Part shown: in pieces, positions 1-9,359 of the stretch
Numbering within the stretch: the stretch's first letter is position 1
How the letters are laid out: every line of letters starts with the position of its first letter
NCBI GenBank assembly: GCA_001972305.1
Contig: BDDD01001577.1
Span: 4,437 to 68,436 of the forward strand
Direction of reading: 5' to 3'
DNA: 64,000 bases
Source: Cephalotus follicularis
Lineage: Eukaryota > Streptophyta > Magnoliopsida > Oxalidales > Cephalotaceae
The notes under the pieces: model-generated
What the model saw: the letters and a program-made list of their open reading frames with translations, nothing else
What the model was told of the DNA's origin: nothing
Databases searched by the model: none
Translations under genes and position numbers: made by a program

Positions 1-245
1 ACCCGTAAGCCGAAAATCAAAGGTTGCTAGTGGATTCTAGTGGAAACTCAAGGGGTTCTTGAGAAAGTGGACGTAGGCACGGATTTTGTCGAACCACTAT
101 AAATCGTTTGCACACTCTCTATCCCTTATCTCTTTACTTAAAAGTACTATATTTGTTCTTGTGATTGTTTAGTTTCATAATCTTAATTTGTTAATTCCGC
201 AAACAAATTAGTTGTTAAAGGTTACCATACATAGAGGTCCCAACA
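1..245 (+). repeat. 5' LTR, right part (copia)
   Basis: This is the last 245 bases of the LTR, ending CAACA next to a tRNA primer site. It matches 2965-3209 with four differences. It holds the TATA box and transcript start region. The upstream part lies outside the window. Confidence 0.9.
98..104 (+). promoter_or_regulatory. LTR TATA box
   Basis: TATAAAT in an AT-poor setting, with a pyrimidine-rich stretch about 25-40 bases downstream where transcription would begin. The same box is at 3062-3068 in the 3' LTR. Position within the LTR fits the U3/R border of plant copia elements. Confidence 0.6.
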
Positions 246-247
246 AG

Positions 248-259
248 TGGTATCGGAGA
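248..259 (+). other. Primer binding site (initiator Met tRNA)
   Basis: TGGTATCGGAGA begins two bases after the LTR end CAACA. It is close to TGGTATCAGAGC, the site complementary to the 3' end of plant initiator methionine tRNA used by copia elements to start minus-strand DNA synthesis. Confidence 0.8.
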
Positions 260-300
260 GGTTATCTCATAATTCTTAATTGTTAGAGATATAAAGATCC

Positions 301-1971
301 ATGGCAAACCAAATGAATCTAAACATAGGATTAGAAGGTTCCTCCATTACTAGACCTCCGTTCTTTGACGGAAATAACTATAGTTTTTGGAAGACTAGAA
401 TGACCATTTTTCTACAATCCCTTGGCTATCAATTGTGGCATATAATTGTTAATGGTCCTAGAATGCCCACAAGAACAATAGAAGCAGTAGTCCCTCCTAA
501 ACCCGAAAATGAATATAATGATAATGATTTTAGGATGCTCCAATTAAATTCTAAAGCTAAACATGTTTTATTTTGTCTCGTTGGTCCAAATGAATTTAAT
601 CGGATATCTTCTTGTTATTCGGCAAAAGAAATGTGGGATTTATTAGAAGTCACATATGAAGGCATGAATCAAGTAAAAGAATCTAAAATTAGCATGCTTG
701 TACATGAGTATGAATTGTTCATGATGCATGATCATGAGAGTATTAGTGATATGTTTACTCGCTTTACTACCATTATTAATTCTCTTAAGAATCTTGGCAA
801 ATCCTATCCTAATCAAGAACTTGTAAAGAAAATCCTAAGGTGCTTGCCAAAGAATTGGACGCCTAAGGTGACGGCCATAGAGGAGGCTAAAGATCTCTCT
901 ACTCTCCCACTCGAACAACTCCTTGGATCCTTGATGACACATGAGACAACAATGAAGAATCATGAGAATGTGGAAGTCAAGAAGAAGAAGTCAATCACTT
1001 TTAAAGCTTCAAAGGAAGATAGTGAAAGTGATGAAGATGGAGATGTGGCACTTATAACTTCCCAATTTAAAAGGTTTCTCAAAAATCAAAACGGGAAAAA
1101 GACTTTCATAAAGAATTTCCCTCAAGATGAAAAGTCAAGCAAAAGAGAAGAACCAACATGCTACGAATGCAAAAAGCCCGGCCACTTCAAAAACGAGTGT
1201 CCAAATCTTAAAAAGAAAGAGCTATTCAAGAAAAATAGTGAATACTTCAAGAAGAAGAAAGCGATGGTAGCCACATGGTCGGATAGCGATCCCCCAAGCT
1301 CCGAAGAGGAAAGCGATGAAGAAGTTGCACACATTGCTTACATGGAAATTGAGGATGAGGAAGAAAATGAGGTAAACTTTACTTTTGACGAATTGCAAAA
1401 TGCCTATGAGAAATTATATGTTGAATATAAAAATGTTTGTTTGAAAAATAAGACCCTAAAGAAAAATGCTATTTCTATTACTAACGAATTAGAAACTCTA
1501 ATGAATGAAAATAGCAAATATGTGAACGAAATTGAATCTCTAAAGGATAAGAATAGCTTCTATGTGAATGAAATTGACATTCTAAATGTTTCTTCAAAAT
1601 TGTCAAATGATTTTATGGAAGAAAATGAAAAGCTAAAAATAGAGATTGATGCTTTAAAGAAATCATTTTCCACCTTTTCAAATAGTAGCACTAAATTGGA
1701 TAATCTTTTAGGATTACAAAGGTGTGTGTTTGACAAAGCCGGTCTTGGCTACGAAGAAATGAAAAATGTCAAACACTTTAACAATTTCTTTGTTAAGAAA
1801 AATGAGCATAAAATTGTTTGCAACTATTGTGGTAGATTAGGACATGTTTCTACCTCTTGTATTTACAGAAATATTTTTTGTTTTGGTAAAACTAGAAAGA
1901 TATGGGTTCCAAAAGGAACTCTCGTGACTAACTTGAAAGGACCCAAGTTCAAATGGGTACCAAGAGCTTAA
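301..1971 (+). CDS. gag: Copia (Sirevirus-type) gag protein, open frame
   Basis: A 556-residue open frame starting at the first ATG after the LTR leader. Gag forms the cytoplasmic virus-like particle and binds the element's RNA. Residues ~15-60 carry the copia gag start (FDGNNYSFWKTRM), and ~60-210 match the UBN2-type gag core (KEMWDLLEVTYEG, LRCLPKNW). A CCHC zinc knuckle is at residues 287-300 (CYECKKPGHFKNEC) and a second at 507-520 (CNYCGRLGHVSTSC). Between them lies an acidic stretch, then a helical, N/E/K-rich segment (~365-465) with coiled-coil character. The frame ends shortly after the motif WVPKG. Two knuckles and a long coiled-coil segment fit Sirevirus gag. No pol frame follows, so any copying would need enzymes supplied by another element. 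Confidence 0.9.
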   Translation: MANQMNLNIGLEGSSITRPPFFDGNNYSFWKTRMTIFLQSLGYQLWHIIVNGPRMPTRTIEAVVPPKPENEYNDNDFRMLQLNSKAKHVLFCLVGPNEFNRISSCYSAKEMWDLLEVTYEGMNQVKESKISMLVHEYELFMMHDHESISDMFTRFTTIINSLKNLGKSYPNQELVKKILRCLPKNWTPKVTAIEEAKDLSTLPLEQLLGSLMTHETTMKNHENVEVKKKKSITFKASKEDSESDEDGDVALITSQFKRFLKNQNGKKTFIKNFPQDEKSSKREEPTCYECKKPGHFKNECPNLKKKELFKKNSEYFKKKKAMVATWSDSDPPSSEEESDEEVAHIAYMEIEDEEENEVNFTFDELQNAYEKLYVEYKNVCLKNKTLKKNAISITNELETLMNENSKYVNEIESLKDKNSFYVNEIDILNVSSKLSNDFMEENEKLKIEIDALKKSFSTFSNSSTKLDNLLGLQRCVFDKAGLGYEEMKNVKHFNNFFVKKNEHKIVCNYCGRLGHVSTSCIYRNIFCFGKTRKIWVPKGTLVTNLKGPKFKWVPRA

Positions 1972-2527
1972 CTTTGTTTTGTAGGTGTACTTGAAGTCAA
2001 GCTCAATATGTTCAAGTACATAACTTGGGGAGAAAGCTTTAGTTGAGGGGGAGGTATTAATATAATGTTGATAATAATAATATTTCCTTTAAATCTTTTA
2101 TTTAGTATCATTTTATCCAACAATTGGTATCTCTCAAATTTATATGGATTTTAATTCAAGTGGTATCCCTTTAAAATTGTTTAATTGGTATCACTTCTTT
2201 GAAATACTCTTTTTGATGCTAACAAAAAGGGGGGAGAATGCTTAATGCTTAAGGGAAAATTAATAGCTTATGCTTAGGGGGAGCTAGATATGAAATGTAC
2301 TATTTATAATGAATATGTTAAGGGGAAGTTTATGGTAAAAGGGAAGCTAGATAAGATTTACTTGCATAAATTGTTCTTTTGAAAAATGAAAATTAGATAT
2401 CATATTAAGGGGGAGTATATCTAAAGTTTTTAATCTTTGGTATCTAAAAGAAAATCTTTTTGCTTTGAAATGTCATATATTTTTCCACAATGAAGCAAAT
2501 TTTTGTAATCATCAAAAAGGGGGAGAT
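1972..2527 (+). other. Post-gag region with repeated polypurine tracts
   Basis: Noncoding stretch between gag and 3' LTR. GGGGGAG-type words recur at about 2047, 2230, 2276, 2410 and 2518; the last (2515-2527, AAAAAGGGGGAGAT) abuts the LTR and is the functional plus-strand primer position. Multiple such tracts are a known Sirevirus hallmark. Where a copia element would carry pol there is none. Confidence 0.75.
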
Positions 2528-3209
2528 TGTTGACGTTAAGTCTCAATCATATGTTTTAATGATTACAAATTTGCATTTAACATGTTTACTTAATGTGCAA
2601 GGTATTAGAAAGCTTCACATAAGGCAAAATATCAACTGCAAGCAAAACACATCGACCTCTTTTGCAAAAGACATCGATGCCTTTGATCTAGCAAAGTTAC
2701 AGGCCACTTTTTGTGAAAGACATCAATCCCTTTCAACAAAGACATTGACTTCTTTAGATCCCAAAGTTACAGGTCAAATGTTAGTGAAGACATCGATCCT
2801 TACAAGCAAAGACATCGACGTCCGTACCAAATATATCGATCCCTTTCCTAAGACATCGACATCTTTCTAGACCAATCTGCCAAAGCCAGAAAAGACATCG
2901 ACCCATGAAGAAGAAGTCGATGTGATGCTCATATATTCAAACGCCTGGACATATTCCGATTTGCACCCGTAAGCCGAAAATCAAAGGTTGCTAGTGGATT
3001 CTAGTGGAAACTCAAGGGGTTCTTGAGAAAGTGGACGTAGGCACGGATTTTGCCGAACCACTATAAATCGTTTGCACACTCTCTATCCCTTATCTCTTTA
3101 CTTACAAGTACTATATTTGTTCTTCTGATTGTTTAGTTTCATAATCTTAATTTGTTAATTCCGCAAACAAATTAGTTGTTAAAGGTTACCATACATAGAG
3201 CTCCCAACA
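2528..3209 (+). repeat. 3' LTR (copia), 682 bp
   Basis: Starts TGTTGACG right after the polypurine tract and ends CCCAACA. The U3 part (2645-2915) carries about ten CATCGAC/CATCGATG words spaced 20-45 bases apart. TATA box at 3062-3068. Its start closely matches the minus-strand Sirevirus LTR ending at 18055, so the two elements are related. Confidence 0.88.
2645..2915 (+). repeat. CATCGAC/CATCGATG word array in copia U3
   Basis: Irregular array of words such as AAGACATCGATGCCTTT and AAGACATCGACATCTTT upstream of the TATA box. Spacing is uneven and copies are degenerate. The same words occur in gypsy LTRs elsewhere in the window. Confidence 0.75.
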
Positions 3210-3267
3210 ATTGGTATCGGAGAGGTTATCTCATAATTCTTAATTGTTAGAGATATAAAGATCCATG
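3210..3267 (+). other. Second copy of copia primer site and leader
   Basis: Bases 246-303 are repeated here directly after the 3' LTR, including the TTGGTATCGGAGAGG primer site and the bases up to ATG. The match stops at the start codon. Element interior on both sides of one LTR shows a former LTR-internal-LTR-internal tandem. Confidence 0.85.
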
Positions 3268-3440
3268 ACCTAAGAGTATCATATTCCACGTGTGTAAATT
3301 AATCCCTTGATTAATTTCCACAATTAAAACCGTTTCTGATACATCGATACTTTATCCTGACAACAGTTACCGTGTACTATAATCCCTCGTCATCCTCGGC
3401 TCCGATCGCGGTCTAGGGTAAGGATACGTGTTAACCCTAG
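3268..3440. other. Noncoding flank, unassigned
   Basis: No coding sequence seen. It is the left half of the sequence into which the element at 3441-13289 inserted; the right half resumes at 13290. The last five bases, CCTAG, are that element's target-site duplication. On the minus strand the joined piece reads like noncoding LTR-type sequence, but I could not assign a family. Confidence 0.5.
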
Positions 3441-5299
3441 TGTAACGCCCGGGATTTTCATTTACGTGTAATATTACTTTTCCAATGTAATTTTACACAT
3501 TGTGTTAATGAGAATCGTGTTTTCCCTCTTTCCCGTGTTGAAAGGTTGCAAGAAAGTGTGTTATGGTGTGTTTTTGTGCAGGGGCAGCCGACTGCCACAG
3601 GGAGGCAGCCGACTGGACCCTTGCTGAGGCGTGGCAGCCAGCTGCAAAGGGGAGGCAGCCGGCTGGTGGGAGTGTCGGCAGAAACAGCCGACTGCCAAGC
3701 AAGGCAGTCGACTGCCATGTGCCAGACAACCCACGTGTTGTCTGACTTAAGTGGAAAAAGGGGGGGAGTGTTTTTGATTTATTGTTTTGGCAGAGGAGGG
3801 GCCGGGGGTTTCTCCATAAAACATAACATTTCTCTCTTCTTCCTCCATCTTTCTTTGTGATTCAAGAGAGTTTGAGAGTGAAAGTGTGTGTGTGTGTGTT
3901 GAAGCTTTGAGGAGTTGTGTTGGAAGCGGAGGCTTGGAGGCTTGACAGTGGGAGTTTGGACCGTTTAAAGGTGGCTGGACGTGTTGGGGTTGCAAGAGCT
4001 TCGGATTTAGACACAAAGAGGTGGATTGCAACTCCTAACTTGGAGTTCTAAGGTAGGGGGAAGTCATTTTTGCAACGTAATTTCAATTGTAAATGTTTTT
4101 GATGAAATAAAATGCATGTTTATGTTGTATTGTGAGCTTGGAACGTGTATGTGCATAAATGTGTCATTTTGGGTTGTGTAGGGTGTGTGATTGTGGCTGT
4201 TTTAGCAGCTGGTTTTTACACCTGCTGCAGAATCCAGCCGACAGCCCACCTTGGGCAGTGGACTGCCTAGGGGTCCAGCCGACTGTTCTTGAGAGGCCAG
4301 TCGACTGCCCTCGTTCGTTCCCAGAAAATGTCTGCAGGGGTTGTGTAGTCGACTGTTGTAGGTCAATAGCCGACTGTGGGGGTGTGGACAGCCGACTGTC
4401 CTGAGGGCCAGCCGACTATCGAGGGTAGGCAGCCGACTGTCTGTGTAGACAGTCGACTGCCTGGTCATGTAGCCGACTGCCTGGGACTGGCAGCCGACTA
4501 CTTTGAGGGGGACAGCCGACTGCCAGTGGTGGGCAGCCGACTGTTGGGTGCCTGTTTTGCCCGTGAACATGTGTATGCATCGTGTATCATGGTGTTTTGC
4601 TTCGTGAAGCTTTATAAACTGCTTTGGATATTGTGGTTATTGAGTTTAAACTGTTATAACATATTTCTGGAAGTGCATTGTAGCTTAATGAAAATCATTA
4701 CTTTACACGAAATTATATGTTTTGAGAAATATATACTTTCGAACCGTGAAAATGACTTCCAAAAACACCGTGAACCGAGTTTTGTGATATCGAGAACCGT
4801 GAACCGTGACATCGTGAAAATGAGTTTGTTTTCAGGTATATGATTGTTTAGTTTCATAATCTTAATTTGTTAATTCCGCAAACAAATTAGTTGTTAAAGG
4901 TTACCATACATAGAGCTCCCAACAATTGGTATCGGAGAGGTTATCTCATAATTCTTAATTGTTAGAGATATAAAGATCCATGACCTAAGAGTATCATATT
5001 CCACGTGTGTAAATTAATCCCTTGATTAATTTCCACAATTAAAACCGTTTCTGATACATCGATACTTTATCCTGACAACAGTTACCGTGTACTATAATCC
5101 CTCGTCATCCTCGGCTCCGATCGCGGTCTAGGGTAAGGATACGTGTTAACCCTAGTGTAACGCCCGGGATTTTCATTTACGTGTAATATTACTTTTCCAA
5201 TGTAATTTTACACATTGTGTTAATGAGAATCGTGTTTTCCCTCTTTCCCGTGTTGAAAGGTTGCAAGAAAGTGTGTTATGGTGTGTTTTTGTGCAGGGG

Positions 5300-5433
5300 C
5301 AGCCGACTGCCACAGGGAGGCAGCCGACTGGACCCTTGCTGAGGCGTGGCAGCCAGCTGCAAAGGGGAGGCAGCCGGCTGGTGGGAGTGTCGGCAGAAAC
5401 AGCCGACTGCCAAGCAAGGCAGTCGACTGCCAT
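5300..5433 (+). repeat. AGCCGACTG cluster 1 (upstream of promoter)
   Basis: About six copies of AGCCGACTG or AGTCGACTG in 130 bases; duplicated at 3585-3718 by the tandem duplication. Each contains RCCGAC, the core bound by plant DREB/CBF factors, or the palindrome CAGTCGACTG. Confidence 0.8.
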
Positions 5434-5948
5434 GTGCCAGACAACCCACGTGTTGTCTGACTTAAGTGGAAAAAGGGGGGGAGTGTTTTTGATTTATTGT
5501 TTTGGCAGAGGAGGGGCCGGGGGTTTCTCCATAAAACATAACATTTCTCTCTTCTTCCTCCATCTTTCTTTGTGATTCAAGAGAGTTTGAGAGTGAAAGT
5601 GTGTGTGTGTGTGTTGAAGCTTTGAGGAGTTGTGTTGGAAGCGGAGGCTTGGAGGCTTGACAGTGGGAGTTTGGACCGTTTAAAGGTGGCTGGACGTGTT
5701 GGGGTTGCAAGAGCTTCGGATTTAGACACAAAGAGGTGGATTGCAACTCCTAACTTGGAGTTCTAAGGTAGGGGGAAGTCATTTTTGCAACGTAATTTCA
5801 ATTGTAAATGTTTTTGATGAAATAAAATGCATGTTTATGTTGTATTGTGAGCTTGGAACGTGTATGTGCATAAATGTGTCATTTTGGGTTGTGTAGGGTG
5901 TGTGATTGTGGCTGTTTTAGCAGCTGGTTTTTACACCTGCTGCAGAAT

Positions 5949-6260
5949 CCAGCCGACAGCCCACCTTGGGCAGTGGACTGCCTAGGGGTCCAGCCGACTG
6001 TTCTTGAGAGGCCAGTCGACTGCCCTCGTTCGTTCCCAGAAAATGTCTGCAGGGGTTGTGTAGTCGACTGTTGTAGGTCAATAGCCGACTGTGGGGGTGT
6101 GGACAGCCGACTGTCCTGAGGGCCAGCCGACTATCGAGGGTAGGCAGCCGACTGTCTGTGTAGACAGTCGACTGCCTGGTCATGTAGCCGACTGCCTGGG
6201 ACTGGCAGCCGACTACTTTGAGGGGGACAGCCGACTGCCAGTGGTGGGCAGCCGACTGTT
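5949..6260 (+). repeat. AGCCGACTG cluster 2 (downstream of promoter)
   Basis: About fourteen copies of AGCCGACTG/AGTCGACTG spaced 20-30 bases apart, several inside the longer palindrome GGCAGTCGACTGCC. Duplicated at 4234-4545. It lies in the likely transcribed part of the LTR. Confidence 0.8.
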
Positions 6261-7475
6261 GGGTGCCTGTTTTGCCCGTGAACATGTGTATGCATCGTGT
6301 ATCATGGTGTTTTGCTTCGTGAAGCTTTATAAACTGCTTTGGATATTGTGGTTATTGAGTTTAAACTGTTATAACATATTTCTGGAAGTGCATTGTAGCT
6401 TAATGAAAATCATTACTTTACACGAAATTATATGTTTTGAGAAATATATACTTTCGAACCGTGAAAATGACTTCCAAAAACACCGTGAACCGAGTTTTGT
6501 GATATCGAGAACCGTGAACCGTGACATCGTGAAAATGAGTTTGTTTTCAGGTATTTTGTTTTATAACTACTTGGAAAACTGTTTTGAGCATCGAGATGAT
6601 TGTGATTCTGATTGAGCTTGACTGTCATTGCTGTTTGTGATTTTGATTGTGGCCGTACTGGTTGCGTGGCGGAGATGCCAGCGATGACTAGTGGTCTGGT
6701 CGACTCAGGGGCCAGGAGTTGGCTGGGTGACTTACTGTATTGTGACCTGCTTCGTGCCGCCCGGAGTTGGGGCCGATGTCGGGATGTACGTCATCGGGGC
6801 CAGGAGTTGGCGATGCTCTTCCTACCTACCGTGTACCGTGAACCGTGAACCGAGTATTGTGTAGTCCTTTGGACTTATTTGAGACCGTGCATTGTGATAT
6901 TGTGACATTGTGACACCGTGGTTTTGGTGATATCGTGACATCGTGTTTTGGCATATGCACATCTATATTTATTATATGCATCGAGATATAGTATGTACCG
7001 TATCATGCTGCTTTCATACTGTGGTTTTATTGATATTGTGTTGTTTTTATGACTTTGGCCGAGTGAGGACAAAGGCTAACCCCCTACTGTTGCAGATTGA
7101 TGCTGCGTTTTGGGATGTCGCCGAGCATGGTTGTGCTGGACTGTGATGTGACGGAGTTTTATGCTTTAAGTATTTTGTAAAGCAGTGTAACGAACATATT
7201 GTACTATGGTTATGTACTAATGTTTTGCTATTGTTGTTGTATCAACTTTGGATCATGCTCTGCTTGTGGGCTGTTTAACATGTTTTTGATAAGGATGTTG
7301 TGGGAATCATGCGGTATGGGACGCATGGTTCCGTTTGTTTTCAGCTTATATTATAAATGCTTCCGCAGTATGATGTCTGTTTAAAAGTTTTAAATTTTAT
7401 CGTTCTCTGTATAAGCTGGATATCTGTTAAATTGCCATGTTGTATGTTGTTAATGCAAGCGGGGTGTGACAGCAG

Positions 7476-7487
7476 TGCTATCAGAGC
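7476..7487 (+). other. Primer binding site
   Basis: TGCTATCAGAGC, near match to the initiator-Met tRNA site TGGTATCAGAGC, a few bases after the LTR end at 7471. Confidence 0.75.
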
Positions 7488-7579
7488 ATATATCCATTTA
7501 TATGCTTAGCTTGGATACTATCCTTGGCAATTAACATGTTTCCTCAAGAGAACTAATGACATCTTTCTTATAGGAACCT

Positions 7580-8660
7580 ATGGACGGTCGTAGAAGGCGC
7601 GGAAGGCGTAGGCCTGTGAACGAGGATGTTCCTGAGGAAGTGAATATGGGCGGAGATCATAATGCTCCACCAGAGGCAGTGCCGAATGTTAGAGATCCTA
7701 TGGACCGCATCGCTGACTATATCCAGCAGCAGATAGCTGCTAATCAGCAACAGATGGCCGCTAATGCAGCCAATATGGAGGAGATGCAGAGGATGTATGC
7801 TCAGGCTCAGCCGATGGCTCCAGCTCAGGGTGGACATGATGATGGTAGCCGGTTTGGTAGAAACCTAGAGAAATTTATGAGGCAGAACCCACCCAGTTTC
7901 AGGGGAGAGTTGGATGCTACCGCCGCTGAGAGATGACTTCAGGACCTTGAGAAGATTTTCGAGGTGATGGAGTGTTCTGATAGGCAGAAATTGAGGTTTG
8001 CCGTGTACCGGTTATGGGGAGAGGCCACTCACTGGTGGGAGATGGTCTGTGCTAAATGGGAGGATACTGGAGTTGTAGGCACCTGGGAGGGGTTCTAGGA
8101 GGAGTTTCTGGCAGCGTATGTGCCGCGCATTGAGCGTGAGCGGAGAGAGACGGAGTTCCTGGAGCTACGTCAGGGAGAGATGACGGTGGCCGAGTACCAG
8201 GCCAGGTTTGTTGAGCTCGCCAGACATTCAGCCTACTTGGTTGCAGATGAGGAGAAGAAGGTCCGAAGGTTCTTGAGGGGCTTGCAACCGGATCTTCGGT
8301 CTCGGATCAGGGTGATGGAGCTTGGTACCTTTGTGGAGGTTACCCAGAAAGCAAGGTTGTTGGAAAGTGTGTTGAATGAGGACAGGGCCGAGAGGGCCCG
8401 AGCACAGCAGAGCAGGCAGACACTGAGTCAGTCTAGACCGGCATCGTCCAAGTGGCAAGGCAGTGGTTCCCCGACGAAATCCCCGAGGAACAGGAATCGG
8501 CAGACAGCTTCACAGGGTGCTCCTAGTCAGGGGAGTGATGCTAGGACTGGGGTTGTTACCACTATGGTCGTGCAGGTCATCAGCAGAAGGATTGTTGGCT
8601 GAAAAAAAAGGGTTGTGTTTGCAGTGTGGCACAGCGGGGCATTCCGTGAGGGATTGCCTG
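7580..8660 (+). pseudogene. gag: Gypsy gag region (broken)
   Basis: Begins MDGRRRRGRRRP, an arginine-rich start common in this lineage, then a Q/A/M-rich helical stretch. The retrotransposon gag core spans ~7880-8370 (NPPSFRGE, ELRQGEMTVAEYQARF, RFLRGLQPDLRSRI). A CCHC zinc knuckle lies at 8614-8655 (CLQCGTAGHSVRDC). Gag builds the particle and packages RNA. The region is not a single open frame. It is closely similar to the gag at 60032-60745. Confidence 0.88.
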
Positions 8661-8779
8661 AGAGGGGCAGCGACGGCACCTACTGGGCCAGCTGGTGGTA
8701 GTGCTTCCGCAGCAGGGCCGTCACAGCGCAGAGATACTGGCAAAGGCATAGTGAAAGGTAGAGTTTTCGTTCTCACTCG

Positions 8780-9180
8780 TACAGAGGTTCCAGAGTCTAC
8801 TTCTGTTGTGGGAGGTACTGTATATGTGTATGGTTTCTCTGCTATAGCTTTGATGGATTCAGGAGCATCACATTCTTTCATTGCTTCCCATTTTACATCA
8901 TGTTTGGATGTATCTCCTGTTTGTATGCCTTTTGTTCTTGATGTTAGCACACCTTCTGGAGGTTCTATGTGTGCAGACTCGGTGTACCGAGGTTGTGAGC
9001 TTTCTGTTGCAGGTGTTTTGTTGTGTGCAGACTTGATCGTGCTACCCCTTTATGACTTTGATGTTATTTTGGGTATGGACTGGTTGTCAGCCTACCGTGC
9101 ACAGCTGGACTGTTATAACAAGGTGGTCGATTTTTTCTTGCCTGATGGGACTACTTTCCAGTTCCAGGGAGACAGAGGCT
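8780..9180 (+). pseudogene. Gypsy aspartic protease region
   Basis: Retropepsin-type protease that would cut the Gag-Pol polyprotein. The active-site motif LMDSGASHSFI is at ~8850-8882 and the conserved second motif DFDVILGMDWLSAYRA is at ~9056-9100. It is followed by the protease-RT linker (VCEFPDVFPPDL). Confidence 0.88.
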
Positions 9181-9359
9181 TCTCAATGCCGGTTATATCC
9201 TTTATTCGTGCATCGAGGTATCTGGAAAAAGGGTGCGATGGGTTCCTTGCGCATGTGGTTGACACAAGGAAGGAGAAGGGCAAAAGTCTTGAGGAGGTTC
9301 CTGTTGTATGTGAGTTTCCAGATGTGTTTCCTCCAGATCTTGTGTCCTTACCACCGAGG

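Larger units (their letters stand above)
1..3267 (+). mobile_element. Sirevirus-like Ty1/copia element, gag-only, with extra leader copy
   Basis: Seen: positions 1-245 and 2965-3209 are the same LTR segment (four differences in 245 bases by eye, about 1.6%), so the window opens inside the 5' LTR. A primer site follows at 248, an open gag frame at 301-1971, then a G-rich tail with several GGGGGAG words and a final polypurine tract before the 3' LTR (2528-3209). No protease, integrase, RT or RNase H sequence lies between the LTRs. The 3' LTR is followed by a second primer site and leader up to the gag start codon. Known: repeated GGGGGAG-type polypurine tracts and gag of this kind are Sirevirus traits; plant gag-only LTR elements (TR-GAG) are described. 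Inference: young, non-autonomous, and once part of a longer LTR-internal-LTR tandem. Confidence 0.85.
3126..6554 (+). repeat. 1,715-bp tandem duplication
   Basis: Unit 1 is 3126-4840 and unit 2 is 4841-6554; every stretch I compared is identical at an offset of 1,715. Each unit holds the end of the copia LTR, its leader, the 173-bp flank with CCTAG, and the first ~1.4 kb of the gypsy LTR. The junction shows one filler base and no clear microhomology. The duplication therefore arose after the gypsy insertion, or is an assembly error; identity this high suits either. Confidence 0.9.
5156..7471 (+). repeat. 5' LTR of Tekay-type element, 2,316 bp
   Basis: Starts TGTAACGCCCGGG and ends GGGGTGTGACA beside the primer site. 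It has two AGCCGACTG/AGTCGACTG clusters (5300-5433 and 5949-6260), a candidate promoter and CT-rich leader near 5530-5570, and the lineage block GGCCGAGTGAGGACAAAGGC near 7060. Its end third matches 12379-13289 almost exactly. Short open frames inside are by-products of the repeats. Confidence 0.9.

Noticed and set aside
3884-3899. (GT)n run near the LTR leader
   Set aside because: Short simple repeat, duplicated with its LTR; no further meaning seen.
3546-4843. Open frames of 60-155 residues on both strands in the gypsy LTR (again at 5261-6615)
   Set aside because: They exist because the AGCCGACTG words read through in several frames (repeated ADC/RLP/QSA residues). Low complexity, overlapping on both strands, no known domain.
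5949-6260. CRISPR-like look of short spaced palindromic repeats
   Set aside because: Plant nuclear DNA, words are degenerate, spacing uneven and no cas-like genes; the arrays sit inside LTRs.
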